This document shows, in pieces, positions 8,718 through 17,265 of a stretch of 64,000 bases of DNA. The notes below the pieces were generated by a model. The model ran no database searches. It saw only the letters and a list, made by a program, of their open reading frames with translations, and had not been told where the DNA came from. The position numbers were made by a program, and so were the translations under genes. This DNA is from JAGVUD01 sp052033935. GTDB taxonomy: Bacteria > Armatimonadota > UBA5829 > DSUL01. Within the stretch, counting starts at the first letter, position 1; each line of letters opens with the position of its first letter. The stretch covers positions 24,453-88,452 of the forward strand of contig JBPOJE010000012.1 of assembly GCA_052033935.1 (NCBI GenBank). Direction: 5' to 3'.

Positions 8718-8761
8718 ATCGGGCGGCCTTTGCAGGGCTGCCCGAAACAGGCTCAACGGGA
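8718..8761. repeat. Dispersed 44-bp palindromic repeat, copy 2
   Basis: It lies 18 nt after the ilvC stop. It shares ATCGGGC.GCC, GCAGGGCTGCCCG and AACAGG with the copy at 4477-4520, but its stem has mismatches. Both copies lie just downstream of a stop codon, consistent with a 3'-end hairpin family. Confidence 0.6.
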
Positions 8762-8835
8762 TTCTGCTGGCGGGGCGTGAGTTCGTCTCACGCCCTTTGC
8801 CTTTCTTCGTGTCCGGCTGCAGCGGGTAAGGGGGT

Positions 8836-9753
8836 ATGGCCGTGGACATTCGTCCGATAGAGGCGTCCGAGCGTCCAGAGGCGCTTGCGTTCTGGCTGAA
8901 GGTGTTCAACAGGGATGAGGCCTTGTTCCGCCGGTACTTCGACGCCGACCCGTGGAACCGGGAGGGCGACACGTTCGGCGCGTGGGACGGAGATCGTCTC
9001 GTGAGCACGGTGCATGTGTGCCGCCGTCCGGTCGAATGGGAGGGTGAGACCCTTGTCTGCGGCGGCATAGCCAACGTCGCGACGTTGGAAGAGTGTCGCC
9101 GGCAGGGTATCTCGCGGGACCTGCTCCGCGAGGCGATCGGGCTGATGGAGCGCGAGGGCATGGCTTTCTCACTTCTGTTCACCGGCGTCCATCACCACTA
9201 CGCGCCGCTTGGGTGGGAGCAGGTCGAGGCGCCGTGGCTGGCAGTCGAACTGAGCGCCGATCCCGAAGCCAGCTCAGCATCCGCGCCGTTTGCTTTCTCG
9301 GATGTGCTAATGCGCCTCTACCACCAGAAGCCGCGGCGGCCCGTCTTCTGCAGTCGTCCGCAACCGTACTTCCGGGACTATGTTGGGTGGAGCTACACCA
9401 CTCGGGGCTATCGGGTCATCGAGGAGGCGGCAGGCTATGCGGTGCTGTCTCTGCCGTCCGGGGAGGACGGCCTGCCGCGCGTCATGGAACTGCGGGCGGC
9501 GGATCAGGCGGCCGAGGCATCGCTGTTGATCAGGTGCGCGGCGGCGGCCTGGGATGCAGGCAAGCGAACGCTGGAGCTTCACGCGCCGCCGCAGTTCGGA
9601 GAGCGTGCGCTCTCCGGTCTGGGCGCCGTTCGCACCGAGATGCCCGCCAACCGCATGTTCCGCAACGTCAGCATGCAGAAAGCACGCTATCAGAGCCTGC
9701 TCGACGCCTTCCGCTGCAGCAGCGCCACCTGGTTGCCCGGCGACGGGTTCTGA
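8836..9753 (+). CDS. GNAT-family N-acetyltransferase
   Basis: The 305-residue protein begins with a GNAT acetyl-CoA-binding fold. Beta strands around GDRLVSTVHV and GGIANVATLEECRRQGIS form the core, the latter being the R/QxxGxG/A-type pyrophosphate loop (QGIS). A second half (about residues 150-300) resembles the C-terminal domain of Eis-like two-domain acetyltransferases. ATG at 8836 has AAGGGGG upstream. The acceptor substrate cannot be told from sequence. It sits between ilvC and leuA but its base spacing (136 nt after ilvC) suggests an independent transcript. Confidence 0.75.
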   Translation: MAVDIRPIEASERPEALAFWLKVFNRDEALFRRYFDADPWNREGDTFGAWDGDRLVSTVHVCRRPVEWEGETLVCGGIANVATLEECRRQGISRDLLREAIGLMEREGMAFSLLFTGVHHHYAPLGWEQVEAPWLAVELSADPEASSASAPFAFSDVLMRLYHQKPRRPVFCSRPQPYFRDYVGWSYTTRGYRVIEEAAGYAVLSLPSGEDGLPRVMELRAADQAAEASLLIRCAAAAWDAGKRTLELHAPPQFGERALSGLGAVRTEMPANRMFRNVSMQKARYQSLLDAFRCSSATWLPGDGF

Positions 9754-10181
9754 GCGCGAAGCTGCCTCACCCAACGATGAACGATGTCCGGCGACATCAC
9801 AGGGGCTGAGCCCGCCCTCTTGCGAAACCGGCGCAAATGTGTTACAAGAACACTAACTGCTATGGACAATCGGGGACAGGCAATACGTAGTACGGCGATT
9901 ATGCAGTCCGGCGCCTTGCCGGGCGGCGCAGCCGCGCGGCTGTCCCCCGAGCTTACCCTCGCCCTTACGCAGCCTGCGCGTCCGGGAAAGTACGGATGCG
10001 CGGGCGGGCCACAGGCCACGGCGATTATTCTCCTCTAGACCCCGGTTCACTAGTTCCCGGCGGTCTGGAGGCAAACGCAAGGACCGGCAAGGGAACTAGC
10101 CAACAGAAATGACTCCGGCGTAGAATGACGCGATCGTATCTGGCGTGCGCAGACCGGCCGGAGTTTCCGAGGAGTAAGCAA
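9754..10181. promoter_or_regulatory. 428-nt gap before leuA with a large hairpin
   Basis: No gene is seen in this gap. Its main feature is a long inverted repeat at 10050-10099, with 9-bp outer arms CTAGTTCCC/GGGAACTAG and an inner GGTC/GACC pairing. TAGAAT at 10121-10126, matching the -10 boxes of ilvB and rpmB, follows the hairpin. A TAGCCA at 10097-10102 is a poor -35 partner. The inverted repeat overlaps the -35 position and could be an operator. Confidence 0.4.
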
Positions 10182-11729
10182 ATGTCCGACAAAGTTATCA
10201 TATTCGACACCACCTTGCGCGACGGGGAGCAGTCACCCGGCGCAAGCATGAACATCGGGGAGAAGCTGGATGCCGCGCGCCAGCTCGCCCGCCTGAACGT
10301 GGACGTCATCGAGGCGGGGTTCCCCATCGCCAGCGAGGGCGACTTCGAGGCCGTGCGCCAGGTCGCCGCTGAGATCCGGGACGGCCGGGCCATCGCCGGC
10401 CTCGCCCGTGCCACCAACGCTGACATAGACCGCGCAGGTGAGGCGCTGAAGGACGCCGTCAACCCCCGCATCCATACGTTCATCGCAACCAGCGACATCC
10501 ACCTGGAGCACAAGCTGCGCATGACCCGCGATGAGGTGGTCGAACGGGCGGTCGCGGCTGTCAAGCGCGCGCTCGAATACTGCGACGACGTCGAGTTCTC
10601 CGCCGAGGATGCCGCGCGTTCGGACATAGACTACCTGTGCCGGGTGATCGAAGCCGTCATCGCCGCTGGAGCAAAGACCGTCAACATCCCCGACACCGTT
10701 GGATACTCGACGCCGATTGAGTACGGAACCATCATCCGCGCCCTCAAGGAGCGCGTGCCGAACATAGATCGGGCAATCATCAGCGTTCACTGTCACGACG
10801 ACCTGGGCATGGGCGTCGCAAACTCGCTGTCGGCGGTCATGAACGGTGCGCGGCAGGTGGAGTGCACCATCAACGGCATCGGCGAGCGCGCCGGAAATGC
10901 CGCCTTGGAAGAAATCGTCATGGCCATCGCTACCCGCGGCGACATCTACGGCGTGCACACCGGCATCGTCACCACCGAAATCGCCCGCGCTAGCCGCCTG
11001 ATCTCCGACCTGACGGGCATCGTGGTGCAGCCGAACAAAGCCGTCGTCGGCGTGAACGCGTTCGCGCATGAAGCGGGAATCCACCAGCACGGCGTCATGG
11101 CCAACCGCCAGACCTACGAGATCATGACTCCCGAATCCGTCGGCGTCAGGGAGTCGAAGCTGGTTCTGGGCAAGCATTCCGGGCGGCACGCCTTCGACAA
11201 GCGCTTGCACGAGCTGGGCTTCGATCTGACCAAAGACGAGATGGAGCGCGCCTTCAACCGCTTCAAGGACCTGGCAGACAAGAAGAAGGAACTGTTCGAC
11301 GAAGACCTGGCGGCGATCATTGCGGACGAGGTTTACACCATCCCCGAGACCTATCACCTGGAGTATCTCAACGTGATGAGCAGCCTGGACGGGCTGCCGA
11401 CGGCGACGATACGCATGCGCTGCGAGGGAGAAAAGCGCCAGCAGGCGGAAATCGGCGTCGGGTGCGTGGATGCCGTTTACAAGACGATGGATGCAATGAT
11501 TGACGAGCCGCACGAACTCGTGGATTACGTCGTCCGCTCTGTCACGGGCGGAACGGATGCTCTCGCCGATGTCACCGTAAAAGTGAGGGACGGTGCGAAC
11601 ATCTACACCGGGCGCGCCGCAAGTCTGGATATCATCCAGTCGAGCGCTCGTGCGTACATTCAGGCCATCAACAAGCTTGTCCACTTCCGGAAGCAGGCCC
11701 TGGGCAACCCGTCCGGCGGCGCCCTGTGA
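10182..11729 (+). CDS. leuA: 2-isopropylmalate synthase
   Basis: It condenses 2-oxoisovalerate and acetyl-CoA in the first committed step to leucine. The 515-residue protein has the HMGL-like TIM barrel with IIFDTTLRDGEQSPGAS at the N-terminus and the HxH metal site in SVHCHDDLGMGVANS. A C-terminal allosteric LeuA dimer domain (about 380-510) binds leucine. I chose ATG 10182 (MSDKVI), preceded by GAGGAG. A longer reading from 10125 adds 19 atypical residues. The stop overlaps the start of the next synthase (GTGA), so the two are translationally coupled. Confidence 0.95.
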   Translation: MSDKVIIFDTTLRDGEQSPGASMNIGEKLDAARQLARLNVDVIEAGFPIASEGDFEAVRQVAAEIRDGRAIAGLARATNADIDRAGEALKDAVNPRIHTFIATSDIHLEHKLRMTRDEVVERAVAAVKRALEYCDDVEFSAEDAARSDIDYLCRVIEAVIAAGAKTVNIPDTVGYSTPIEYGTIIRALKERVPNIDRAIISVHCHDDLGMGVANSLSAVMNGARQVECTINGIGERAGNAALEEIVMAIATRGDIYGVHTGIVTTEIARASRLISDLTGIVVQPNKAVVGVNAFAHEAGIHQHGVMANRQTYEIMTPESVGVRESKLVLGKHSGRHAFDKRLHELGFDLTKDEMERAFNRFKDLADKKKELFDEDLAAIIADEVYTIPETYHLEYLNVMSSLDGLPTATIRMRCEGEKRQQAEIGVGCVDAVYKTMDAMIDEPHELVDYVVRSVTGGTDALADVTVKVRDGANIYTGRAASLDIIQSSARAYIQAINKLVHFRKQALGNPSGGAL

Positions 11730-13357
11730 GCGAACGCGAGGCTTTTGTGAGAGACATAGAGATATTCGACACTACGTTGCGGGACGGCTCTCAGGCTGAG
11801 GGCATCACCTTCTCCATCGAGGACAAGGTGCGCATCGCCGAGCGACTCGATTACCTGGGCATCGCGTACATCGAGGGCGGCTGGCCGGGGTCTAACGACA
11901 AAGACCGCGAGTTCTTTGCCCGTGCCCGCGATATGGAGTGGGCTAACGCGAAGATAACGGCGTTCGGGAGCACGCGCCGGGGCAACCTTGCGTGTGAGGA
12001 CGACCGGAACCTTCAGGCGATCATAGAGAGCGGGGCGCCCGTGGCGGCCATCTTCGGCAAGACGTGGAACCTGCATGTCACCGAGGCGCTGCGGCTCACG
12101 CTCGACGAGAACCTGCGGATGATCGAGGAGTCCGTGGCGTTTCTCAAAGCCCACGGTCATACCGTCATCTACGATGCCGAGCATTTCTTCGACGGGTACA
12201 AGGCGGATGGCAAATATGCCCTGGCGACGCTCGATGCGGCAGTGCGCGGCGGCGCGGACACGCTTGCCCTGTGTGATACAAACGGCGGTGTGCTGCCGAA
12301 TGAGATTGTAAGCATCATCCGGGCCGTGCGCGAGCGTACTGACTGCCCGCTCGGCATTCACTCTCACAACGACAGCGGCATGGGCGCCGCCAACGCGGTG
12401 GCAGCGGTGCGCGAGGGGGCCGTGCAGGTTCACGGCACCATCAACGGGTTCGGAGAGCGCTGCGGAAACGCCAATCTCTGCACTGTCATCCCGGTGCTGG
12501 AACTTAAGATGGGGCTGCGGTGCCTGCCCGAGGGCAGCCTGAAGCACCTGACCTACGTCTCGGCGTTTGTCAACGAGGTCGTGAACGTGACACCCGATGA
12601 GCGCCAGCCGTTTGTCGGATTGTCGGCGTTTGCGCACAAGGGCGGCATCCATGTAGACGCGATGCAGAAGGATTCCCGTACCTACGAGCACATCCGGCCG
12701 GAGCTTGTGGGCAACGAACGCCGAATTCTTATCAGCGAGCTTTCCGGAGCGTCGAACGTCGTCGCCAAGGCGCAAAAGCACGGGCTGGACCTCACGAAGG
12801 GTTCGCCGGAAGCGCGCGTTGTTCTGGGCGAAGTCGTGCGGCTCGAAAACGAAGGTTACTCGTTCGAGTCGGCGGAGGGGTCGTTCGAACTCCTGCTTCA
12901 GAAGGCGATGGGGACGTATCACAAGCTCTTCGACCTGCTCAGCTTCCGCGTTATCGTCGAGAAGCGCAATCCGGACGAGGAACCGGCGACCGAGGCGACC
13001 CTCAAGATACGCGTCGGGGACGAGGTGCTCCATACAGCGGGTGAGGGCGATGGCCCCGTGCATGCTCTCGACATTGCGCTGCGCCGGGCGCTGCTGACGT
13101 TCTATCCCGAGCTTGCCGAGATCCGGCTGACTGACTTCAAGGTCCGGGTCATCAACACGCAGGCAGGGACGGCGGCGAAGGTGCGAACGGTCATAGACTC
13201 GGTGGATACGCAAGGGCGGGGCTGGAGCACTGTCGGGGTCTCGACGAACCTGGTAGAGGCGAGCTGGCAGGCGCTTGTTGACAGCGTGGAATACGGGCTG
13301 TTGCAAATACTGGACGAGAAATCCGGCAAGGGCGCCGGCGCGTCGGCCGGGCAGTAG
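11726..13357 (+). CDS. cimA: (R)-citramalate synthase
   Basis: It condenses pyruvate and acetyl-CoA to citramalate, giving 2-oxobutyrate for isoleucine without threonine deaminase. The 543-residue product has the HMGL-like barrel (EIFDTTLRDGSQAEGITFS; HxH in GIHSHNDSGMGAAN) and a LeuA-type C-terminal domain. The sequence IEGGWPGSNDKDREFF is typical of the CimA/leuA2 subgroup rather than true LeuA. The GTG start overlaps the leuA stop by 4 nt. Together with ilvBNC and leuA it forms a near-complete Ile/Leu supply block. Confidence 0.9.
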   Translation: MSEREAFVRDIEIFDTTLRDGSQAEGITFSIEDKVRIAERLDYLGIAYIEGGWPGSNDKDREFFARARDMEWANAKITAFGSTRRGNLACEDDRNLQAIIESGAPVAAIFGKTWNLHVTEALRLTLDENLRMIEESVAFLKAHGHTVIYDAEHFFDGYKADGKYALATLDAAVRGGADTLALCDTNGGVLPNEIVSIIRAVRERTDCPLGIHSHNDSGMGAANAVAAVREGAVQVHGTINGFGERCGNANLCTVIPVLELKMGLRCLPEGSLKHLTYVSAFVNEVVNVTPDERQPFVGLSAFAHKGGIHVDAMQKDSRTYEHIRPELVGNERRILISELSGASNVVAKAQKHGLDLTKGSPEARVVLGEVVRLENEGYSFESAEGSFELLLQKAMGTYHKLFDLLSFRVIVEKRNPDEEPATEATLKIRVGDEVLHTAGEGDGPVHALDIALRRALLTFYPELAEIRLTDFKVRVINTQAGTAAKVRTVIDSVDTQGRGWSTVGVSTNLVEASWQALVDSVEYGLLQILDEKSGKGAGASAGQ

Positions 13358-13383
13358 GCTGTCGGCCCGGAGACAGCATCTCC

Positions 13384-14739
13384 TTGCCTCTGTTCTTTGA
13401 GCGCGACGCGGAGAGTCAGCCTGCTGGCGAAGTTGCCGAGGTCTTTCCGGGCGGGCCTGCCGACCTTGCCGGGGTGCTGCCGGGCGACCGGATTGTCTCA
13501 GTCAACGGGCACCCGCTCGAAGACGTCATTGACGTGCAGTTTCATGCTGCGGCGCAGCCATGCGTCCTGACTGTCCGTCGGGGTGGCCGCACCCTCGACA
13601 TCCCTGTGCCGAAGGACGTGGATGCGCAGCTCGGCGTCGAGTTCCGCGAGGACCTCTTCGACGGCGTCCGCCTCTGCTGCAACCGTTGCGATTTCTGCTT
13701 CGTTGATCAGCAGCCTCCGGGCATGCGTCCCACGCTCGCCATCCGCGATGATGATTACCGCCTGTCGTTTCTGCACGGCAACTTCGTTACACTCACGAAC
13801 CTCTCGGAACGCGACTGGGAGCGCATCTTCGCGCAGAAGCTGTCCCCGCTCTACATCTCCGTGCATGCGGCCGATGATGCCCTCAGGCGAAGGCTGCTGC
13901 GCAACTGCAAGGCGCCGCCCGTTCTGGAGCAGATCCGCCGCCTTCTCGACGGCGGCATCGAGCTCCACGCGCAGGTTGTCCTGTGCCAGGGCCTGAACGA
14001 TGGCGCGGCGCTCGACCAGACGATCTCCGGCCTCGCGGCGCTGTATCCGGGAGTCCGGTCGTTGGCCATCGTGCCGATGGGGGTTACGGACTACCGCCTG
14101 GGGCGCAATGAGAGCGAGCCGTACGATCACAAGGGCGCACTGCGCGTGCTCGATCAGGTACGGGCGCATCAGCGCCGCTTCGAGCAGAAGCTGGGAACGC
14201 GCTTCGTTGTCCCTTCCGACGAGTTCTACTTGCTCGCGAAGCGCCCGTTTCCGAGGGCCGCTAGCTACGGCGGATTCCCGCAGCTCTCAAACGGGGTGGG
14301 GGGCTGCCGCCTGTTTCTGGACGAGGTCGCGGCCTGCCTGCGCCGCTTTCCGCGCCAGTCGTTCCGGGGCAGGGTGCAGATCGTCACGGGGATGCTTGCC
14401 GCGCCCGTGCTTCAGAAGTTCGCTGAGGCCGCAACCGCCATTCTCGGTCTTGATGCTCAGGTTATTCCGTCCGTGAACAACTGGTATGGCCCGAGTGTGA
14501 CCGTTGCGGGTCTGCTGACAGGGCGCGACGTGCGCGACGCCCTCAACAAGGCGGGTCACGCCGATCTGGTGGCCATCCCGGACATCATGCTGCGCGATGG
14601 GCAGGGGGCGTTTCTCGACAACGCCAGCATCTCCTGGCTGGCGGACGCCGTCGGGCGAAGGGTGCTCGTTGTCCCGTCCTGGCCGCGCGCTGCGCTCCAG
14701 CAACTTGCGTCCTGGTGCGAGAGTCCGCTGGATTCCTAG
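13384..14739 (+). CDS. DUF512 / PDZ-radical SAM protein
   Basis: The 451-residue protein starts with a PDZ-like domain (EVFPGGPADLAGVLPGDRIV, residues about 18-80). It then has a radical-SAM-like region with the cysteine cluster CCNRCDFCFVDQ and the strongly conserved RLSFLHGNFVTLTN, followed by DUF512. This is the layout and length of the DUF512 family found in Firmicutes, Cyanobacteria and relatives, whose reaction is not established. The TTG start at 13384 follows cimA by 26 nt, so it may be the last gene of that transcript. Its 3' end overlaps the convergent hydrolase by 4 nt. Confidence 0.85.
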   Translation: MPLFFERDAESQPAGEVAEVFPGGPADLAGVLPGDRIVSVNGHPLEDVIDVQFHAAAQPCVLTVRRGGRTLDIPVPKDVDAQLGVEFREDLFDGVRLCCNRCDFCFVDQQPPGMRPTLAIRDDDYRLSFLHGNFVTLTNLSERDWERIFAQKLSPLYISVHAADDALRRRLLRNCKAPPVLEQIRRLLDGGIELHAQVVLCQGLNDGAALDQTISGLAALYPGVRSLAIVPMGVTDYRLGRNESEPYDHKGALRVLDQVRAHQRRFEQKLGTRFVVPSDEFYLLAKRPFPRAASYGGFPQLSNGVGGCRLFLDEVAACLRRFPRQSFRGRVQIVTGMLAAPVLQKFAEAATAILGLDAQVIPSVNNWYGPSVTVAGLLTGRDVRDALNKAGHADLVAIPDIMLRDGQGAFLDNASISWLADAVGRRVLVVPSWPRAALQQLASWCESPLDS

Positions 14740-15806
14740 ACCAGAGCGTCTGGCCAGACCGTCAGCACCGCCGGGGTATGATCGAGCCAGCGGTCGAACC
14801 AGTTGAAGCTGTGACGCTTTGCGACGGGAGGGTAGTTGTGCTCGCCCGGATAGGTAAAGACACCGATCTTCTCCCCCGCGCCCATCGCGTGATAATGCCG
14901 GAACGCGGCGGCATACTTATCCACGAGGCCCTGCGACCGCGCTTCTCCCTCGCTGGCCATCACCAGCAGAGGCCGGGGCGCCACCATCATCATCAGATGC
15001 TCGAAATCAACGGGCGGCTTCAGGTTCGGGTTGTCCACGTACTTCCGGAAGCGGGGCAGATACACGTAGCTGCTGACCGGCCCGCGCCCGCCGCCCATCG
15101 GGCGCGACCAGTGGTCGGCGGGAAGTTGCCACGCGAGCGCGCCCCCGTTAGAGCAGACCGCGGCGATTCTGTGGTCGAATGCCGCCGCGAACAGGCTGGA
15201 GTGTCCTCCCAGCGAATGCCCGGCGCAGCCTATCTTCGAAGTGTCCACGAAGTCGAGCGTCTCTAGAAAGTCAATGCTGCGTTGAACGTCCCAGATGTTC
15301 TTGCCCACCGCCGACCACTCCGGGTGCTTTTCGTAGAAGCGGGCTGTATCGTAGCGGGTCATCTCCAGTGGGATTCGCTCGCCGTCGCACATCAGGTCAA
15401 TGGACAGTGTGATGTATCCCCACCGCGCCAGTTCCAGGCCGTAAGCGCGGCTCGTCTCGGGCGGGTCGGGTGGGTCTTCGGGACGCGCGCCCGCAAGCCC
15501 GGCGGTGCGGTTCTTTCCCGATCCCTGCGTGGTGCCGTGGACACAGATCATGACGGGGAATTTGCCTGCTTTTCGGGCTCCTTCAGGGATGATTAGGAAC
15601 CCCGGCACCCGGTCGTCCGGCTCGGTCTGGAACGAGATGCGCCAGGCCTCAAATCCGCCGATGTCCGCGATCCGTTTCCGCTCCGGCCGCAGGGGTACAA
15701 CGCCGTCCGGGAACGGTCCGATCAGGTCCATCCAGAGTTTTCTGTACCGTTCAACAGCCGTTCCGTTATTCACCCTGTTCTCCGTTGCCCCCGTCTTGCT
15801 CCTCAT
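14736..15806 (-). CDS. Tat-exported alpha/beta hydrolase (dienelactone hydrolase / esterase type)
   Basis: The 356-residue frame from ATG 15806 has an alpha/beta hydrolase fold: MICVHGTTQGSG (oxyanion region), nucleophile elbow GCAGHSLGGHS, and a late His in GEHNYPP. It resembles the acetyl xylan esterase or glucuronoyl-esterase-like family. The reading frame is open upstream to 15917 and encodes a textbook twin-arginine signal (WNRRDFIKLAGTAAASLA, about 15807-15860) joined directly to the ATG. The native start must therefore lie upstream, yet no ATG, GTG or TTG occurs there. ACG at 15870-15872, a sequencing frameshift, or decay of the start are options. The probable role is periplasmic or extracellular ester hydrolysis. 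Confidence 0.75.
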   Translation of the reverse strand: MRSKTGATENRVNNGTAVERYRKLWMDLIGPFPDGVVPLRPERKRIADIGGFEAWRISFQTEPDDRVPGFLIIPEGARKAGKFPVMICVHGTTQGSGKNRTAGLAGARPEDPPDPPETSRAYGLELARWGYITLSIDLMCDGERIPLEMTRYDTARFYEKHPEWSAVGKNIWDVQRSIDFLETLDFVDTSKIGCAGHSLGGHSSLFAAAFDHRIAAVCSNGGALAWQLPADHWSRPMGGGRGPVSSYVYLPRFRKYVDNPNLKPPVDFEHLMMMVAPRPLLVMASEGEARSQGLVDKYAAAFRHYHAMGAGEKIGVFTYPGEHNYPPVAKRHSFNWFDRWLDHTPAVLTVWPDALV

Positions 15807-15996
15807 TGCCAGGCTGGCTGCCGCTGTCCCCGCGAGCTTAATGAAGTCCCGCCTGTTCCAGGTCTTGTCCGTTCCTTCGCCAGCATATCTATTGGTCTGC
15901 CATTTGGCCCTGTTTCACCTGCCTCAAATCGGACCTTGCGCAGATTCGTCGGCCAAGTTCTCCAAAAAGAAAGAAGGTGCGTCTTGTGACATCTTA

Positions 15997-16026
15997 TAGA
16001 CAGATTCTTGCCCGGAGTAATATAAT
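15997..16026 (+). promoter_or_regulatory. Predicted promoter of the PEP-CTERM gene
   Basis: TAGACA (15997-16002) and a perfect TATAAT (16021-16026) are separated by 18 nt. Transcription would start near 16033, leaving a leader of about 190 nt before the ATG at 16225. Confidence 0.55.
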
Positions 16027-16032
16027 GGTTCA

Positions 16033-16224
16033 GTGACCCCGGGTTGACTCGGCAAAAGCCGGCGCCCGGGGCGCGGATATGCCCGGTGCCGGGGTGCTCC
16101 TCTGCAGTGCAGCGTTCCCGCGCTTTCGCGGGATGCCGGGCGAAGGGGGAGCCTGGGGCGCGGCTGCTGTGGCTGCGCTGCCCGAACGGCCGGGCCAGAG
16201 AGAAGACAGGAAAGGAGATCTTGA
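16033..16224 (+). ncRNA. Structured 5' leader of the PEP-CTERM gene, candidate cis-regulatory RNA
   Basis: Several stable hairpins are visible. A nested one has outer CCCCGGG (16037-16043) pairing with CCCGGGG (16065-16071) and inner CGGC-AAAA-GCCG. Another is TCCCGCG-CTTT-CGCGGGA near 16116-16133. The end of the leader carries AGGAAAGGAG before the ATG. No reading frame of convincing character is present. I could not match it to a known riboswitch class. It may simply be a stable leader for a highly expressed surface protein. Confidence 0.4.
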
Positions 16225-16920
16225 ATGAGTATCTCTCGTATCGCAGTGGTGGCAGCCTTGGCAGCCGTTATGGTGGTCGCGACCGTCGGTTCGGCGTTTG
16301 CGTGGAGCTATGGCGATAGTTGGGTGATCCCGCTTGATCCCGACAAGAATCAGAACGGCCAGGCTGGTCTTCAGGGGGCGTGGAACCTAGAAACCACAGG
16401 TGGAGCTGCCGAGAACGGCGGCAAGTACTGGTGGAATGCCGGCTACGAATCCACTCGTATCGCACGGTACTTCTTTGATGACTCTATCACCGGCGGCGAC
16501 GCCCCGACCTCGGCTGAGATGTTCCTCGTCGAGACTTGGGTTCCCGCGGTGCATGCCCATGTCTACAACGTGATTCAGGTCAGCTTCGATGGACTGACCA
16601 GCGAGGAAGCCACCAACAACCCGAATATCCCGTGGGCGGGTCAGTATGGCACCAACCATCAGTGGCTTACCAGGAATCAGGGAAACCAGGGCGGATGGGT
16701 CAGCGCTGGTCCCGGGCCGCAGTCCGATGGCGGTGGCAGCTTCGTCTGGGCGAAGCAGGGCAGCTACTTCTATGTCGCTACCTACAGCTTCTACGGTCCC
16801 ACCGACGAGTATGGCGTGAGCGCTATCCGCATAACCGTTGTTCCCGAGCCTGCCAGCCTGCTGGCGCTTGGTAGCGGCCTGCTCTCGATGGCGGGTTTGG
16901 CCATTCGCCGCCGCAAGTAA
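16225..16920 (+). CDS. PEP-CTERM sorting-domain exported protein
   Basis: The 231-residue product has an N-terminal signal peptide (MSISRIAVVAALAAVMVVA, cleavage near AFA-W). A Trp/Tyr/Gly-rich beta-type body of unknown function follows. The C-terminal PEP-CTERM signal is VPEPASLLALGSGLLSMAG followed by the basic tail IRRRK. Such proteins are recognised by exosortase and linked to extracellular polysaccharide surfaces. The gene has its own promoter, long leader and strong terminator, suggesting a monocistronic, well-expressed unit. No exosortase gene lies in the window. Confidence 0.88.
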   Translation: MSISRIAVVAALAAVMVVATVGSAFAWSYGDSWVIPLDPDKNQNGQAGLQGAWNLETTGGAAENGGKYWWNAGYESTRIARYFFDDSITGGDAPTSAEMFLVETWVPAVHAHVYNVIQVSFDGLTSEEATNNPNIPWAGQYGTNHQWLTRNQGNQGGWVSAGPGPQSDGGGSFVWAKQGSYFYVATYSFYGPTDEYGVSAIRITVVPEPASLLALGSGLLSMAGLAIRRRK

Positions 16921-16976
16921 CCAGTTCTCTGTGCTGCCGGACCTTCGTCCGGCGTGACCAGAGCGAATGATGAACA

Positions 16977-17007
16977 ACCGCCCCGGCGTCAGCCGGGGCG
17001 GTTTCTT
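16977..17007 (+). terminator. Intrinsic terminator of the PEP-CTERM gene
   Basis: A perfect 11-bp stem (ACCGCCCCGGC / GCCGGGGCGGT) with loop GTCA is followed by TTCTT. It lies 57 nt after the stop codon. A smaller hairpin GCCGGAC-CTTC-GTCCGGC lies just upstream at about 16936-16953. Confidence 0.8.
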
Positions 17008-17265
17008 ATGGAGTGCGAAAGCGGTAGCTTTCGCTTTCCGCTAACGGTTGCGCGTCCGAAAGCGGCACTTGCGTGCCGCGGTCCATATGGATTGCGAAAG
17101 TGGTAGCTTTCGCTTTTCGCCGACGGTTGCGCGTCCGAAAGCGGCACTCACGTGCGGCAGTCCACATGGATTGCGAAAGCGGTAGCTTTCGCTTTTCGCC
17201 AGCGGTTGCGCGTCCGAAAGTGGCACTTACGTGCCGCAGTCCATATGGAGTACTTTCGCTTTCCC
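17008..17265. repeat. 79-bp tandem repeat array, three units plus a partial fourth
   Basis: Units begin at 17008, 17087, 17166 and 17245, an exact 79-bp period with a few substitutions per copy. Each unit contains a palindrome GCGAAAGC-GGTA-GCTTTCGC and a second near-palindrome CCGAAAGCGGCAC...GTGCCGC, so it would form two hairpins. The fourth copy breaks after about 20 bases, next to the 3' end of a short minus-strand gene. The period is not a multiple of three and no unit encodes a convincing peptide. Confidence 0.85.

Noticed and set aside
7674..9182. Long minus-strand frame opposite ilvC and the acetyltransferase gene
   Set aside because: It is a G+C-driven shadow: the plus-strand product is a full-length ketol-acid reductoisomerase and the antisense translation has no protein-family character.
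16033..16224. c-di-GMP (GEMM) riboswitch before the PEP-CTERM gene
   Set aside because: The conserved GGNAAACC and GGGACGCAAAGCC elements are absent.
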